Shown: positions 6,691-16,827, counted from the stretch's first letter. The stretch is DNA of 33,036 nucleotides from an uncultured Pseudomonadota bacterium (GCA_949295935.1 CASFMW010000022.1:1-33036), one strand, 5' to 3'. Notes: generated by a model not told the origin, from the sequence alone. Made by a program: numbers and translations.

Positions 6691-8529
6691 ATGTCTGAAA
6701 AAATGGAGTTTAAGGCCGAAGTTAATAAAATGCTTGATATTGTGATTAACTCGCTTTATTCCGAAAAGCAAATCTTTTTGCGCGAGCTGATTTCTAATGC
6801 CAGCGATGCCTGTGATAAAATTAAATATATGGCGCTGATTAATCCGGATTTGGCAAAAGATGCTGCGGATTTGAAGATTAAAATCGTGCCGGATGCCGAA
6901 AATAAAACCTTAAAAATTATCGATAACGGTATCGGTATGAATAAAGACGATTTGATTAATCATCTCGGAACAATTGCAAAGTCCGGTACGGCTGATTTTG
7001 TAAATAATGCTAAAGACAACGGTTCTTCGGTTGATTTAATCGGGCAATTCGGTGTGGGTTTTTATTCGGCTTTTATGGTTGCCGATAAGGTTGAAATTTT
7101 AACCCGTAAAGCCGGAGAAGAACAGGCTTGGTTTTGGGTTTCAGATGGAATCGGCGGGTTCGAAATCTCCGAAGCAAAAAAAACCGAGAGTGGTACCGAA
7201 ATCAAACTCTTTTTGAAAGAAGCTGAAAAAGACTTTACCGATACGGTTTATTTGCGTCAGATTATTCGTCTTTATTCTGATCATATCAGTTATCCGATTA
7301 TTCTCGATTTGGGAAAAGCCGGCGAAGAAACGGTTAATACCGGCTCGGCCTTGTGGACAAGAAATAAAGCCGAAATCACCAAAGAGCAGTATAACGAATT
7401 TTATCATCATGTTTCTAAAAATTTTGATGAGCCGTGGATGACGCTCCATTTCAAAGCCGAAGGAAATTTGGAATATACCGGCTTGTTGTTTGTTCCTTCA
7501 ACTCAGCCTTATGATTTGTTTCAGCCCGATCGCAAAAACGGTTTGAAGCTCTATGTCAATAAGGTCTTTATCTCGGACAAAGTTGAAGAACTGTTGCCGA
7601 ATTATTTGCGCTTTGTTAAGGGGATCGTCGACAGTTCGGATTTGCCGCTTAATATTTCTCGTGAAATGTTGCAACAAAATCTGATGGTTGCCAAAATTCG
7701 CAACGGTATTGTCAACCGCTTGTTGAAAGAACTTAAAAAACGCAGTGCCGATTATGATGATTATCTTAAATTCTGGACGGCTTTCGGTACCGCCTTTAAG
7801 GAAGGAATTTATGAAGACTTTGCGAATCGGGAAGAAATTGCTTCTCTCTCTCGCTTTTATTCTACCGATAATCTTGAGAAACTTACCTCTCTTGATGATT
7901 ATATCTCACGGATGAAGCCTGAGCAAAAGGCTATTTATTATATTACGGGTGATGACGTGAAAGTTCTTGCAAACAACCCGCAGCTCGAAGCCTTTAAGGC
8001 GAAGGGAATCGAGGTCTTGCTTCTTATTGATCCGATTGATGAATTTTGGACACAGGTTTTGTTCAAATACAAAGACAAGGACATTAAGCATATTTCTCAG
8101 GCTGCTGATGACCTAAAGGTAGAACGCAAAGAAACCAAAGCCAAAGAAGAAGACCTTAATAAATTAATCGCGTTTATGGCCAAAGAGCTTGAAGGCGAAG
8201 TTGCCAAAGTTATCTCAACCGAAAAACTGACAACCAGTCCGGTAAGCTTGAGCGTTTTGGACGGGCAAATGAGCATTCACCTTGAACGCTTGATGCGTAA
8301 TCATCAACAACAAACCGCCTTTGCCAGCCAAAAAGTTTTGGAACTCAACCCCTATCATCCTTTAATCATTAAGCTTGCGGAAGCCGCCTCTGATCCCACC
8401 AAAGAATCCACCCTCAAAGATATGACGATGGTTCTTTATGATCAAGCGCTTATTGCCGAGGGTGAAGCGATTAAGAATCCGTCGGGGTATGCGGAGAAGG
8501 TATCTGCTTATATGCTAAATTGCATATAA
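6691..8529 (+). CDS. htpG: Molecular chaperone HtpG (Hsp90)
   Basis: HtpG is the bacterial Hsp90, a dimeric ATP-driven chaperone that remodels client proteins with DnaK. The GHKL ATPase domain is complete: helix ELISNASDA with E32 (catalytic) and N36 (Mg), DNGIGM with D78 contacting adenine, GTIAKSGT (93-100) and GQFGVGFYSAF (118 onwards). The middle and C-terminal dimerisation domains follow; 612 residues is within the family's range. AAGGAG about 6 nt before the ATG supports the start. A candidate RpoH promoter lies upstream. The stop codon is directly followed by a 117-bp palindromic element that may also act in transcript ending. Confidence 0.97.
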   Translation: MSEKMEFKAEVNKMLDIVINSLYSEKQIFLRELISNASDACDKIKYMALINPDLAKDAADLKIKIVPDAENKTLKIIDNGIGMNKDDLINHLGTIAKSGTADFVNNAKDNGSSVDLIGQFGVGFYSAFMVADKVEILTRKAGEEQAWFWVSDGIGGFEISEAKKTESGTEIKLFLKEAEKDFTDTVYLRQIIRLYSDHISYPIILDLGKAGEETVNTGSALWTRNKAEITKEQYNEFYHHVSKNFDEPWMTLHFKAEGNLEYTGLLFVPSTQPYDLFQPDRKNGLKLYVNKVFISDKVEELLPNYLRFVKGIVDSSDLPLNISREMLQQNLMVAKIRNGIVNRLLKELKKRSADYDDYLKFWTAFGTAFKEGIYEDFANREEIASLSRFYSTDNLEKLTSLDDYISRMKPEQKAIYYITGDDVKVLANNPQLEAFKAKGIEVLLLIDPIDEFWTQVLFKYKDKDIKHISQAADDLKVERKETKAKEEDLNKLIAFMAKELEGEVAKVISTEKLTTSPVSLSVLDGQMSIHLERLMRNHQQQTAFASQKVLELNPYHPLIIKLAEAASDPTKESTLKDMTMVLYDQALIAEGEAIKNPSGYAEKVSAYMLNCI

Positions 8530-8646
8530 AAAACTCGGATAACAGCACATCTAGAGGCATTTTACGCTGTCTCGAAAAATTCACGTACTGTTTTTGTACG
8601 CTAAAATTTTTCTCGCAGCTAGAAATGGCACTATTCTCCGAGTTTT
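8530..8646. repeat. Palindromic element, copy 1a (A-type)
   Basis: A 117-bp imperfect palindrome begins at the base after the htpG stop codon. Outer arms AAAACTCGGA/TCCGAGTTTT (8530-8539, 8637-8646); middle arms include TCTAG/CTAGA and GAAAAATT/AATTTTTC; the apex is CGTAC/GTACG around a 7-nt loop. The interior is nearly the same as copy 2a near lepA, but the right half lacks a short stretch present there. Confidence 0.85.
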
Positions 8647-8655
8647 AATTCGTAG

Positions 8656-8780
8656 AAAAGTTTGTATAATGGTCGATTAGTGTGTTGTCTGCGGGTCAAA
8701 AGTGTCCTCACGTACTGTTTGTGTACGCTGCGGTACTTTTGCCCTTGACGCCTACTACTCGACTCATTCTCCAAACTTTT
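8656..8780. repeat. Palindromic element, copy 1b (B-type)
   Basis: A 125-bp imperfect palindrome. Outer arms AAAAGTTTG/CAAACTTTT (8656-8664, 8772-8780), then GGTCGATTAGT facing ACTACTCGACTC, an inner AAAAGT/ACTTTT pair and the conserved CGTAC/GTACG apex. It shares its frame with copies 2b and 2e, while its inner arm sequences differ. Confidence 0.85.
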
Positions 8781-8807
8781 GCAAAATTCGGATAACAGCA
8801 CATATTC
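8781..8807. repeat. Truncated palindromic element, copy 1c
   Basis: Only the left arm of an A-type element remains (AATTCGGATAACAGCACAT), cut where the terminator at 8808 begins. Confidence 0.6.
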
Positions 8808-8838
8808 AAAAAAGAGATTGTTGAACAATCTCTTTTTT
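8808..8838. terminator. Bidirectional intrinsic terminator
   Basis: A 15-bp stem (8808-8822 with 8824-8838, tight turn) has an A run on one side and a U run on the other, so it can end transcription in both directions. It would stop read-through from htpG and the repeats. Confidence 0.8.
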
Positions 8839-8840
8839 GT

Positions 8841-8936
8841 TTAAGAAGCTTTGATGAGTTCAAATTTTAGTTTATAATTATAAACGGCGGCGATGACGGC
8901 GACGCGTTTTCTCAATTTTCTGAAATTAGCATTTAT
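8841..8936 (-). pseudogene. Relic C-terminal coding tail, copy 1
   Basis: A minus-strand frame ends IAAVYNYKLKFELIKAS-stop and is open for 31 codons without a start codon. The last 54 bp (8841-8894) recur at 17032-17085 with 51 of 54 identical bases. Two differences are synonymous and one is Val/Ile, which suggests the sequence was once a selected protein tail, perhaps of a multicopy or mobile gene. I do not recognise the family. The rest of 8895-8982 shows only the upstream region of the next gene. Confidence 0.5.
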
Positions 8937-8982
8937 TTAAATCTTTATTGTTACACTCTTTGCTATAACTGCGGAGTTTGTT

Positions 8983-9657
8983 ATGATTTATATTGTGCTT
9001 GGTTTTTTATGGGGGCTATGTATTCCTTATTTATCACGTCGGTTTGGTAAGTTTATGCCGGCGTCGCCCGCTTTTGCGCTTTATAGTCTGTTTATGCCGC
9101 TGAAAAAGGTTTCCGCTCCGCAAAAGAACAAAGTCTATTTGGCTTTGCGACGTGCTTTGCGTTATCGGGCTTTTATGTATGGGCTGTTTTCAGCCGCAGT
9201 GACTTTTGCTTTGCTCTATGTTTATGGAGCGGAACATTTGCTATGGTATTTGGCTTTTGCTTGGGCAGCGCTTTTTTTATTTGAGATTGATGTGCGTTGG
9301 TTCATTTTGCCGGATCTTATTACTTTTCCTTTGCTAATTTTGGGGGTAGGTTGTGCTTATTTTGCAGGCGTCCCTGTAACTGTCGAACAAGCCTTTTTCG
9401 GTGCGGTGGTTGGCTTTGTTTTGCCGGTAATCGCTTCTTTGCCTTTTGCTGCCAAATATCCTGATGCGCTGGGGGGCGGTGATGTTAAATTTTTATCCGT
9501 TGTCGGTGCGTGGCTCGGCGTGGAAAAAATGCTTTACACTATTGTGCTTTCGTGTATTTTATTTACAATATATGCAGTCATTAAACGCCAGCGAGAAGGA
9601 GCTTATGGACCGGCGATTGCTTTGGCGGCTCTGATTATGCTGCTTTGGCGTTTTTAA
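8983..9657 (+). CDS. Prepilin peptidase (type IV leader peptidase, A24 family)
   Basis: This is a membrane aspartic peptidase that cleaves the leader of type IV prepilin-like proteins at the inner membrane. The two catalytic aspartates are D103 in FEIDVRW and D167 in the GGGD motif; the LPDLITFPLLILG and YGPAIALAA segments are also family hallmarks. At least six hydrophobic segments are visible. At 224 residues it lacks the zinc-binding CxxC cytosolic loop that accompanies methylation in the long PilD form, so methyltransferase activity is uncertain. The start has GGAG 7 nt upstream. It lies 28 nt before the ion channel gene and probably shares its transcript. No pilin genes are present in this window, so the substrate is unknown. 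Confidence 0.88.
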   Translation: MIYIVLGFLWGLCIPYLSRRFGKFMPASPAFALYSLFMPLKKVSAPQKNKVYLALRRALRYRAFMYGLFSAAVTFALLYVYGAEHLLWYLAFAWAALFLFEIDVRWFILPDLITFPLLILGVGCAYFAGVPVTVEQAFFGAVVGFVLPVIASLPFAAKYPDALGGGDVKFLSVVGAWLGVEKMLYTIVLSCILFTIYAVIKRQREGAYGPAIALAALIMLLWRF

Positions 9658-9685
9658 GAACCATTTGAGGAAGGGAGCTTTACTA

Positions 9686-10420
9686 ATGTTGCTCGTTGAA
9701 AAAATTAAAACTAATCTGAAAAAAGACAAGCGTCGCTTGAAAAAGCTGGTCACCGGCACGAATTTTGACATGATGATTATGTCGCTTATTCTTTTTAATG
9801 CCGTTATTCTTGGGCTTTTGACCAGTGAAAAGCTTGGGGTTTATAGTCAGCTTTTGTTCTTGCTGGACAGACTGTGCTTGGCGATTTTTATTGCTGAAAT
9901 GTTTATGAAAATTTTTGCCTTCGGAAAAGATTTTTTCAAATCCGGTTGGAATGTGTTTGATTTGATTGTGGTTCTGGTTTCTGCCATTTCTGTTACCGGA
10001 TATTTTGTGGCTTTGCGAACATTTCGTCTTTTCTTGATGTTGCGCTATTTTAATCGCTTTAATCGCTTAAAACAGCTGTTGAGCGTGTTTGTCGGATTGT
10101 TGCCGAGCTTTGGGGCAATGCTATTGCTGTTTTTGGTTTTCTTTTATGTATCGGCAATTGTGGCGGTTAGTCTCTTCGGGCAGAATTTTATTGACTTTGC
10201 AACGCTCGAAAATTCGTTGTTTACGCTCTTGCAGCTCTTTACGCTTGATGGCTGGGTTGATGAAATTGCGCGGCCGTTGATGACGGTTTATCCTTCTTCT
10301 TGGATATTCTTTGTGGTTTTTTTGTTTGTTTCGTTTTTGCTGGTGGTCAGCTTTTTGGTCAGTGCCGTGGCTGAGCTTATGCGAAAAACAACAGGGATGC
10401 TGCCTAAAATTAAATTTTAG
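9686..10420 (+). CDS. Voltage-gated cation channel (BacNav-like ion transporter)
   Basis: A six-segment inner-membrane channel subunit expected to form a tetramer. Segments: S1 about 27-47, S2 55-78, S3 88-106, S4 109-127 with spaced arginines (R111, R114, R120, R124, R127), S5 139-163, the pore loop with filter TLDGW (186-190), and S6 205-230. NaChBac has TLESW at the filter; the Asp-Gly pair here resembles the TxDGW filter of CatSper channels, so ion selectivity may differ. The ATG at 9686 is preferred to the in-frame TTG at 9665, because GGGAG lies 8 nt upstream of the ATG. It has 244 residues and lacks a long C-terminal coiled coil. It is closed by the terminator at 10433-10462. Confidence 0.88.
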   Translation: MLLVEKIKTNLKKDKRRLKKLVTGTNFDMMIMSLILFNAVILGLLTSEKLGVYSQLLFLLDRLCLAIFIAEMFMKIFAFGKDFFKSGWNVFDLIVVLVSAISVTGYFVALRTFRLFLMLRYFNRFNRLKQLLSVFVGLLPSFGAMLLLFLVFFYVSAIVAVSLFGQNFIDFATLENSLFTLLQLFTLDGWVDEIARPLMTVYPSSWIFFVVFLFVSFLLVVSFLVSAVAELMRKTTGMLPKIKF

Positions 10421-10432
10421 CTCATTTTGCTT

Positions 10433-10462
10433 CCGCCGATTATTCTATCGGCGGTTTTTTTT
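10433..10462 (+). terminator. Intrinsic terminator of the peptidase-channel unit
   Basis: CCGCCGAT/ATCGGCGG (10433-10440 with 10447-10454), 6-nt loop, followed by eight U residues. Confidence 0.9.
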
Positions 10463-10483
10463 GCAAAAAAAATTTATTTTGCT

Positions 10484-10514
10484 CTTGATTTGTGTTGTTT
10501 TGTTACCTAAGTAT
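10484..10514 (+). promoter_or_regulatory. Candidate RpoH promoter of groESL
   Basis: CTTG (10484-10487) is followed 18 nt later by CCTAAGT (10506-10512). This fits the alphaproteobacterial RpoH pattern of CTTG, 17-18 nt, then C(C/T)TA. No CIRCE operator (TTAGCACTC with its inverted partner) is visible, so RpoH-type control rather than HrcA/CIRCE control is inferred. Confidence 0.45.
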
Positions 10515-10559
10515 GCAGGTAGAACTATCAGTGTATTGTAATTAAGGAGTTGATTGAAT

Positions 10560-10850
10560 ATGAAAATTACACCTTTACATGACCGCGTATTAATTAAGCG
10601 CATTGAAGCTAATACTAAAACTGCCGGCGGAATTATTATTCCTGACACCGCCAAAGAAAAACCGAGCGAAGGTTTGGTTGAGGCTGTCGGAAACGGTTTT
10701 CGTGCCGAGGACGGAAAAATTATTCCGATGAGTGTTAAAGTTGGGGACAAAGTTTTGTTTGCAAAGTGGTCAGGAACGGAAGTTAAAGTTGACGGTGAAG
10801 AACGTCTTATTGTTAAAGAATCGGATATTCTTGCCGTTGTTAATGACTAA
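10560..10850 (+). CDS. groES: Co-chaperonin GroES
   Basis: GroES forms the heptameric lid of the GroEL cage in the cytosol. The sequence begins [14 protein letters not shown] and carries the mobile loop region with TAGGIIIPD, then [16 protein letters not shown] and the C-terminal strand ESDILAVV. The chosen ATG at 10560 lies 10 nt after AAGGAG and gives 96 residues, the usual length; an in-frame TTG two codons upstream would sit too near the ribosome binding site. It is followed by groEL after 44 nt in the standard groESL order. Confidence 0.97.
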   Translation: MKITPLHDRVLIKRIEANTKTAGGIIIPDTAKEKPSEGLVEAVGNGFRAEDGKIIPMSVKVGDKVLFAKWSGTEVKVDGEERLIVKESDILAVVND

Positions 10851-10882
10851 GGTTTTGTTTTGTTTTGTTCAATCTATCATAA

Positions 10883-12541
<1,659 letters not shown>

Positions 12542-12560
12542 GCAAGGAGCTTACATATAA

Positions 12561-12590
12561 AAAAGGACCTGCAATCGCAGGTCTTTTTTT
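12561..12590. terminator. Bidirectional terminator between groEL and infA
   Basis: GACCTGC/GCAGGTC (12566-12572 with 12577-12583, loop AATC) is flanked by an A run and a U run, so it can serve both groEL (plus) and the convergent infA (minus). Confidence 0.9.
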
Positions 12591-12603
12591 TATAACAGTT
12601 TTT

Positions 12604-12825
12604 TTAATCTTTGTGGCGGAAGGTGATGCGCCCTTTGGTTAAGTCATAAGGGGTCATCTCAATGTCTACCTTATCACCGACCATAACGCGAATTCTGAAT
12701 TTGCGCATTTTTCCGGCTGTGTGAGCCAAAATCTCAACACCGTTTTCCAGACGAACGCGAAACATGGCGTTTGGCAGTTTTTCAATAACTTCACCTGTTA
12801 ATTCAAGTAACTCTTCTTTACTCAT
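12604..12825 (-). CDS. infA: Translation initiation factor IF-1
   Basis: IF-1 binds the ribosomal A site on the 30S subunit with IF-2 and IF-3 during initiation. The single S1/OB-fold domain is clear: [20 protein letters not shown], then [20 protein letters not shown] and the final [10 protein letters not shown]. The start at 12825 ([11 protein letters not shown]) gives 73 residues, near the usual 72. AAAGGA lies 7 nt upstream. Longer in-frame versions add an unconserved lysine-rich leader and are rejected. The gene is single and shares a terminator region with groEL. Confidence 0.96.
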   Translation of the reverse strand: MSKEELLELTGEVIEKLPNAMFRVRLENGVEILAHTAGKMRKFRIRVMVGDKVDIEMTPYDLTKGRITFRHKD

Positions 12826-12978
12826 AAAAAAATCCTTTGTCTTTTCTGTATTTTTTTCTTTATATAAACCATTATTTTTTTTTATGCAATATATTTTCTT
12901 TTGTTTTGTTATTAGCATTTATTTAACCAAGTTTTTTTATGATTTATACGATTTGTTTTTTAGGGGAAAGATTGTATT

Positions 12979-13206
12979 ATGCAAAAACAGAAGTGCCTTG
13001 AGTGTTCCGTTCGTCCGGAGATGGAAGAAGCTTTGCTTATGTGGAATGATAAAGATGTGGCTTTTATCAAATATGACAGTGAGGACGGAAAAAACTTGTG
13101 GTCTGTTTATGCTTTTGACGGAACAAAGCTTGCCTCTACCGACAATCGTGATTATGCTTTTATTGTGGCTAAGCAAAATAACCTGCAACCTCAGAGTGTG
13201 CATTAA
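12979..13206 (+). CDS. DUF1150 family protein
   Basis: A 75-residue protein that I place in DUF1150, a family largely confined to alphaproteobacteria. The telling parts are DVAFIKY, the VYAFDGTKLA strand pair, then DNRDYAFIVAKQNNLQPQSVH, close to the family ending with a D-R-D-x-AF motif and a final SVH. The function is unknown; in related genomes it often neighbours small heat-shock protein genes, which are absent here. It has an N-terminal CxxC (C6, C9) that may be incidental. It is divergent from infA across about 150 bp, and a G-rich AGGGGA lies upstream of the start. Confidence 0.75.
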   Translation: MQKQKCLECSVRPEMEEALLMWNDKDVAFIKYDSEDGKNLWSVYAFDGTKLASTDNRDYAFIVAKQNNLQPQSVH

Positions 13207-13313
13207 GTCTTTGTAATCCTTTTATTTTATAATTCTAAAGTATAGTCTGTTTTTTTTAGATTATGCCTTTATATACTTGCGTGTGTGCTGTTTTATTCAG
13301 TGGGAGTGTGTGT

Positions 13314-13541
13314 ATGTATAAAGGTATTGTAAAAGAATTTGATTTCAAAATGGGCTTTGGTTTTGTGACGGAAGAAAAAAACGCAGATGATATTTTTGTG
13401 CACATTACCGCCTTTGATAAGAAAAAAATCCGTTATTTGCGGGCGGGGACCAAGGTTGTTTTTGACATTGGTAATGATTGCGGCAAAAAAATGGTTAAGA
13501 ATCTGCGGTTAGCTTCTCCCAGAAAAAGCCTAAGGCGTTAG
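13314..13541 (+). CDS. Cold-shock-domain protein, divergent
   Basis: A 75-residue single OB-fold nucleic-acid-binding protein. RNP1 appears as GFGFVT and RNP2 as DIFVHIT, in the expected order after a GIVKEFDFKMGFGF start. The C-terminal strand is lysine and arginine rich. Sequence outside the motifs is less conserved than in major CspA proteins, so a housekeeping RNA-binding role is as likely as cold shock. The ATG at 13314 with GGGAG 7 nt upstream is preferred over an ATG at 13263 that would add a Cys-rich, unconserved leader. Its stop codon is one base from the stop of the convergent His-rich gene, with no terminator between. Confidence 0.88.
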   Translation: MYKGIVKEFDFKMGFGFVTEEKNADDIFVHITAFDKKKIRYLRAGTKVVFDIGNDCGKKMVKNLRLASPRKSLRR

Positions 13542-13542
13542 G

Positions 13543-13878
13543 TTAATCAACATAAAGAACTTGGTTATCACCGCTTAAACAGCGCTGACTGACAACGCCG
13601 GTTGATTTGGAAACAACAGCAAAGCATTGCTGATTTTGCGGAACATTGACGGTGTATAGCGTCGTCGGGGTTGAGGCGGCGGTTGCGGCGCCGGCGATAA
13701 AGCCGATTAAGCCCGAAGCAAAAGCAATGGCAGGTGTATCGGTATGATAATGATCATGAATGATTATCGGTGCCTGACGATGTGGGCGAGGCGGTAAGGG
13801 GTGATGGAACGGTTTGGCCACCGCGGTTGAACTGATGACCGATAGTAACGCTAAGCAAAGCAAAAATTTTTTCATCAT
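13543..13878 (-). CDS. Secreted or membrane-anchored His/Pro-rich small protein, unknown function
   Basis: A 111-residue (or 110) protein with a typical Sec signal peptide, KKFLLCLALLSVISSTAVA, cleaved before KPFHH. After it comes a His/Pro-rich segment (about 24-46, including HHPLPPRPHRQ and HDHYH), which could bind metal ions. A Gly/Ala-rich hydrophobic stretch (about 50-70, AFASGLIGFIAGAATAA) resembles glycine-zipper membrane segments. The last 40 residues have two cysteines that could form a disulfide. I do not recognise the family. GGAG lies 4-7 nt before two adjacent ATG codons, so the start is ambiguous by one codon. Confidence 0.75.
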   Translation of the reverse strand: MMKKFLLCLALLSVISSTAVAKPFHHPLPPRPHRQAPIIIHDHYHTDTPAIAFASGLIGFIAGAATAASTPTTLYTVNVPQNQQCFAVVSKSTGVVSQRCLSGDNQVLYVD

Positions 13879-13955
13879 AAAACTCCTCTCTCTTGTTTTA
13901 TCTATCCTCTATAACGAGAGAGGTGTTACGAAAGTTCAGAAAAAATTTTTATATG

Positions 13956-14393
13956 TTAAATCTCTTTGACCATGCGGGCGAAGGTGATGCCTCCTTCTTC
14001 AAATATATCGCCTTCTTGGTGAAAGCCTAAGTCTTCATAAAATCCGACAACGGAGAGCATGGCGTGCATGACAAGTCGGGTATAGCCGGCTTCTTTGGCT
14101 CGTTTAATTGCATAATTAACTAGCTCGTGGCCGACGCCTTGTCCTTGACATTCGGGAGCAATAGCGACTTGCATCATGCGGATTTCATCATTATCAATCG
14201 GAACAAGAATTAAACCGCCGAGAAGTTTGTCATCGAGCTGTTCAATGCAACCAATATGCAGATATTCGGCTTCTTTGGGGCGGTATTTATCTAAAAATTT
14301 TAATCCCAGAGGTTCAAGCAAAACTTTATAACGCAAGTTGACCAGTTCATCATAACGTGATGAGCCGAAATCTATATCTAACATTTTCCGCAT
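13956..14393 (-). CDS. GNAT family N-acetyltransferase
   Basis: A cytosolic acetyltransferase of the GNAT fold, using acetyl-CoA on an unknown amine. The acetyl-CoA binding motif A is plain: MMQVAIAPECQGQGVGHELV, with Q-G-Q-G-V-G as the pyrophosphate loop, followed by a helix and the VVGFYEDLGFHQEG strand-helix end typical of the fold. At 145 residues it is a single-domain member. It loosely resembles ElaA/YjcF-like predicted acetyltransferases, but the substrate cannot be assigned. The start has a strong GGGGGAGG 5 nt upstream. It is divergent from lepA. Confidence 0.88.
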   Translation of the reverse strand: MRKMLDIDFGSSRYDELVNLRYKVLLEPLGLKFLDKYRPKEAEYLHIGCIEQLDDKLLGGLILVPIDNDEIRMMQVAIAPECQGQGVGHELVNYAIKRAKEAGYTRLVMHAMLSVVGFYEDLGFHQEGDIFEEGGITFARMVKEI

Positions 14394-14540
14394 GAGAGCC
14401 TCCCCCTAAAAAGCCGCAACGAATATAATTCTTATATATACCACAAAAATAAGGCGGCGACAATATATTTATATTGCCTTATGTAAAAAATTCATATAAA
14501 TATAGGTAAAACATAGAAATATAAGGATAATAAAAAAGAA

Positions 14541-16340
14541 ATGACCACGCCGTTAAGCTTGATTCGAAATTTTGCAATTATTGCCCATATTGACCACGGA
14601 AAATCTACCCTTGCCGACCGTATTATTGAATATTGCGGTGGTTTGCAGCAGCGAGAAATGCAGGAGCAGGTTCTCGACTCGATGGATATTGAACGCGAGC
14701 GCGGTATTACGATTAAGGCTCAAACCGTGCGCCTTAATTATAACGCCAAAGACGGCAAGACCTATCAGCTTAATTTGATTGATACTCCGGGGCATGTGGA
14801 TTTTTCTTATGAAGTGTCGCGCTCTTTGGCCTCGTGCGAAGGCTCGGTTTTGGTGGTTGACGCCACGCAAGGAGTGGAAGCGCAGACTTTGGCAAATGTC
14901 TATTTGGCGATAAACAATAATCATGAGATTATTCCGGTATTGAACAAAATTGATTTGCCTTCGGCTGATGTTGACCGTGTGAAACGTCAGATAGAAGATG
15001 TTATCGGTATTGATGCTTCCGAGGCGATTGAAACTTCCGGAAAAACCGGTTTCGGCGTTGATAACCTGCTCGAGGCGATTGTAACCAAACTTCCGGCGCC
15101 GGTCGGTGATTCAGCCGCGCCGCTCAAAGCTTTGTTGATTGACAGTTGGTATGACAGCTATCTCGGAGTGGTTATTTTGGTGCGAATCCATGACGGCTCT
15201 CTCAAGAAAAAGCAACAAATCCGCATGATGTCGAATAATGCAGTTTATACTGTTGACCGAGTTGGTATCTTTACGCCGAAAATGCAGGATATTGATGAAC
15301 TTTGTGCCGGAGAAGTCGGTTTTATTACCGCTAGCATTAAAAGTGTGGGCGATTGTCATGTCGGAGATACCATAACCGATAATCGTACACCTTGCGCTCA
15401 GCCGCTTGCCGGTTTTAAGCCTTCTGTTCCCGTTGTTTTCTGTTCAATCTTTCCGGTGGACAGCAGTGAATACGGCCTTTTGAAAGACGCTTTGGCTAAG
15501 CTCAAGCTTAATGACGCCAGCATTGATTATCAAAACGAAAATTCGGCGGCTTTGGGATTGGGCTTTCGTTGCGGCTTCTTAGGTTTGCTTCATATGGAGA
15601 TTATTCAAGAGCGTTTAGGCCGTGAGTTTGACCTTGATTTAATTACAACTGCGCCGTCGGTGGCTTATCACATCAACTTAACCGACGGAACTCAAATCAC
15701 GCTTCATAATCCGGCGGATATGCCTGATGTGACCAAAATTGCCAGCATTGAAGAGCCGATGGTTCGGGCAACCATTCTTGTTCCTGACGAATATTTGGGC
15801 AGTGTTCTAAAACTTTGTACCGAGCGCCGCGGTGAGCAAGAGGATTTGACCTATGCCGGAAGCCGCGCGATGGTGGTTTACAAAATTCCCTTAAACGAAA
15901 TTGTATTTGATTTTTATGACCGCTTAAAATCAATCTCCAGTGGTTATGCCAGCTTTGATTATGAGCTTATTGGTTATCAAGTTTCCGATTTGGTTAAAGT
16001 GCAAATCCTCATTAATGAAGAACCGGTTGATGCTCTGGCCTTTTTATGTCACCGTCAAGAAGCCGAAGCCCGCGGCCGTCAAATTTGTGAGCGTCTGAAA
16101 GACCTTATCCCGAGGCATCTGTTCAAAATCCCTCTGCAAGCCGTTATCGGTGGCAAAGTCGTTGCGCGTGAAACCATTTCCGCCCTTCGTAAAGACGTCA
16201 CCGCCAAATGCTACGGCGGCGACATCACTCGCAAGCGCAAACTCCTTGACAAGCAAAAGAAAGGAAAGCAGCGTATGCGTCAGTTTGGAAAAGTTGATGT
16301 GCCGCAGGAGGCTTTTATTGAGGCTTTACGCCTGTCGTAA
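14541..16340 (+). CDS. lepA: Elongation factor 4 (LepA), ribosomal back-translocase
   Basis: LepA is a translational GTPase that binds stalled ribosomes and affects initiation and elongation fidelity. G1 AHIDHGKST (15-23), G2 RGITI (54-58), G3 DTPGH (81-85) and G4 NKID (135-138) are intact. The LepA-specific C-terminal domain ends with [20 protein letters not shown], which contacts tRNA. At 599 residues it has the family length. AAGGA is about 13 nt before the ATG, rather far. The last base of its stop codon is the first base of a palindromic repeat array. Confidence 0.97.
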   Translation: MTTPLSLIRNFAIIAHIDHGKSTLADRIIEYCGGLQQREMQEQVLDSMDIERERGITIKAQTVRLNYNAKDGKTYQLNLIDTPGHVDFSYEVSRSLASCEGSVLVVDATQGVEAQTLANVYLAINNNHEIIPVLNKIDLPSADVDRVKRQIEDVIGIDASEAIETSGKTGFGVDNLLEAIVTKLPAPVGDSAAPLKALLIDSWYDSYLGVVILVRIHDGSLKKKQQIRMMSNNAVYTVDRVGIFTPKMQDIDELCAGEVGFITASIKSVGDCHVGDTITDNRTPCAQPLAGFKPSVPVVFCSIFPVDSSEYGLLKDALAKLKLNDASIDYQNENSAALGLGFRCGFLGLLHMEIIQERLGREFDLDLITTAPSVAYHINLTDGTQITLHNPADMPDVTKIASIEEPMVRATILVPDEYLGSVLKLCTERRGEQEDLTYAGSRAMVVYKIPLNEIVFDFYDRLKSISSGYASFDYELIGYQVSDLVKVQILINEEPVDALAFLCHRQEAEARGRQICERLKDLIPRHLFKIPLQAVIGGKVVARETISALRKDVTAKCYGGDITRKRKLLDKQKKGKQRMRQFGKVDVPQEAFIEALRLS

Positions 16341-16468
16341 AAAAGTTTGTATAACAGCACATCTAGAGGCATTTTACGCTGTCTCGAAAAATTCATGTAC
16401 TACTTTGTACACTAAAATTTTTCTCGCAGCTAGAAATGCCTCTATCTGTACTATTCTCCAAACTTTTT
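16340..16468. repeat. Palindromic element, copy 2a (A-type, most complete)
   Basis: A 129-bp palindrome starting at the last base of the lepA stop codon. Outer arms AAAAAGTTTG/CAAACTTTTT (16340-16349, 16459-16468); AGAGGCATTT faces AAATGCCTCT; GAAAAATT faces AATTTTTC; the apex is TGTAC/GTACA. It has the interior of copy 1a but the outer arm sequence of copy 1b. Confidence 0.88.
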
Positions 16469-16469
16469 G

Positions 16470-16593
16470 AAAAACTCGTATAATGGTCGATTAATACAGA
16501 TTTAGCGGATAGGAAAAATGCTCATGTACTAGTGTGTACACTGCGCTTTTTCCTTCCTTAAATCTTATTACTCGACTCATTCTCCGAGTTTTT
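16470..16593. repeat. Palindromic element, copy 2b (B-type)
   Basis: A 124-bp palindrome, one base after copy 2a. Outer arms AAAAACTCG/CGAGTTTTT; GTCGATTAATACAGATTT faces AAATCTTATTACTCGAC with one bulge and one mismatch; inner arm GGAAAAA/TTTTTCC; apex TGTAC/GTACA. Confidence 0.88.
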
Positions 16594-16826
16594 ACAAAGT
16601 TCGCTCTGAGGTCGACTAATACAGAATTGTCGGATATTTTGCTCGGTCACGTACTATTTTGTACCTTAGGCATCTAGTTTCGCTGCGGCAGCTTTCGCAG
16701 CCTAGCTCAACAAGATGTTTCAAAGAGTTTGCAGACAAAAACAACCGGAGCAACGGTTGTTTTTGCTTAGCACTTACTCGCAAAATTCCTAAATTCTTAT
16801 TATTCGACTCACATATCGAGTTTTTT
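16594..16826. repeat. Long, decayed palindromic element, copy 2c, with internal hairpins
   Basis: It has the B-type middle arms (GTCGACTAATACAGAATT facing AAATTCTTATTATTCGAC) and an apex-like CGTAC...GTAC, but the right half is lengthened. The extra DNA contains a hairpin CTGCG/CGCAG near 16684-16700 and a perfect 12-bp stem (16736-16747 with 16754-16765) flanked by A and U runs that could terminate transcription. An insertion into an older copy is likely. Confidence 0.65.
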
Positions 16827-16827
16827 G

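Noticed and set aside
8631-8828. ORF inside the first palindrome array
   Set aside because: It consists of palindromic repeat sequence and runs through a terminator; it has no ribosome binding site or recognisable protein.
10463-10559. CIRCE operator before groES
   Set aside because: No TTAGCACTC-N9-GAGTGCTAA-like inverted repeat could be found in the leader.
12764-13216. 150-codon plus-strand ORF across the infA start
   Set aside because: It overlaps infA antisense and the DUF1150 gene in another frame; both of those have family support.
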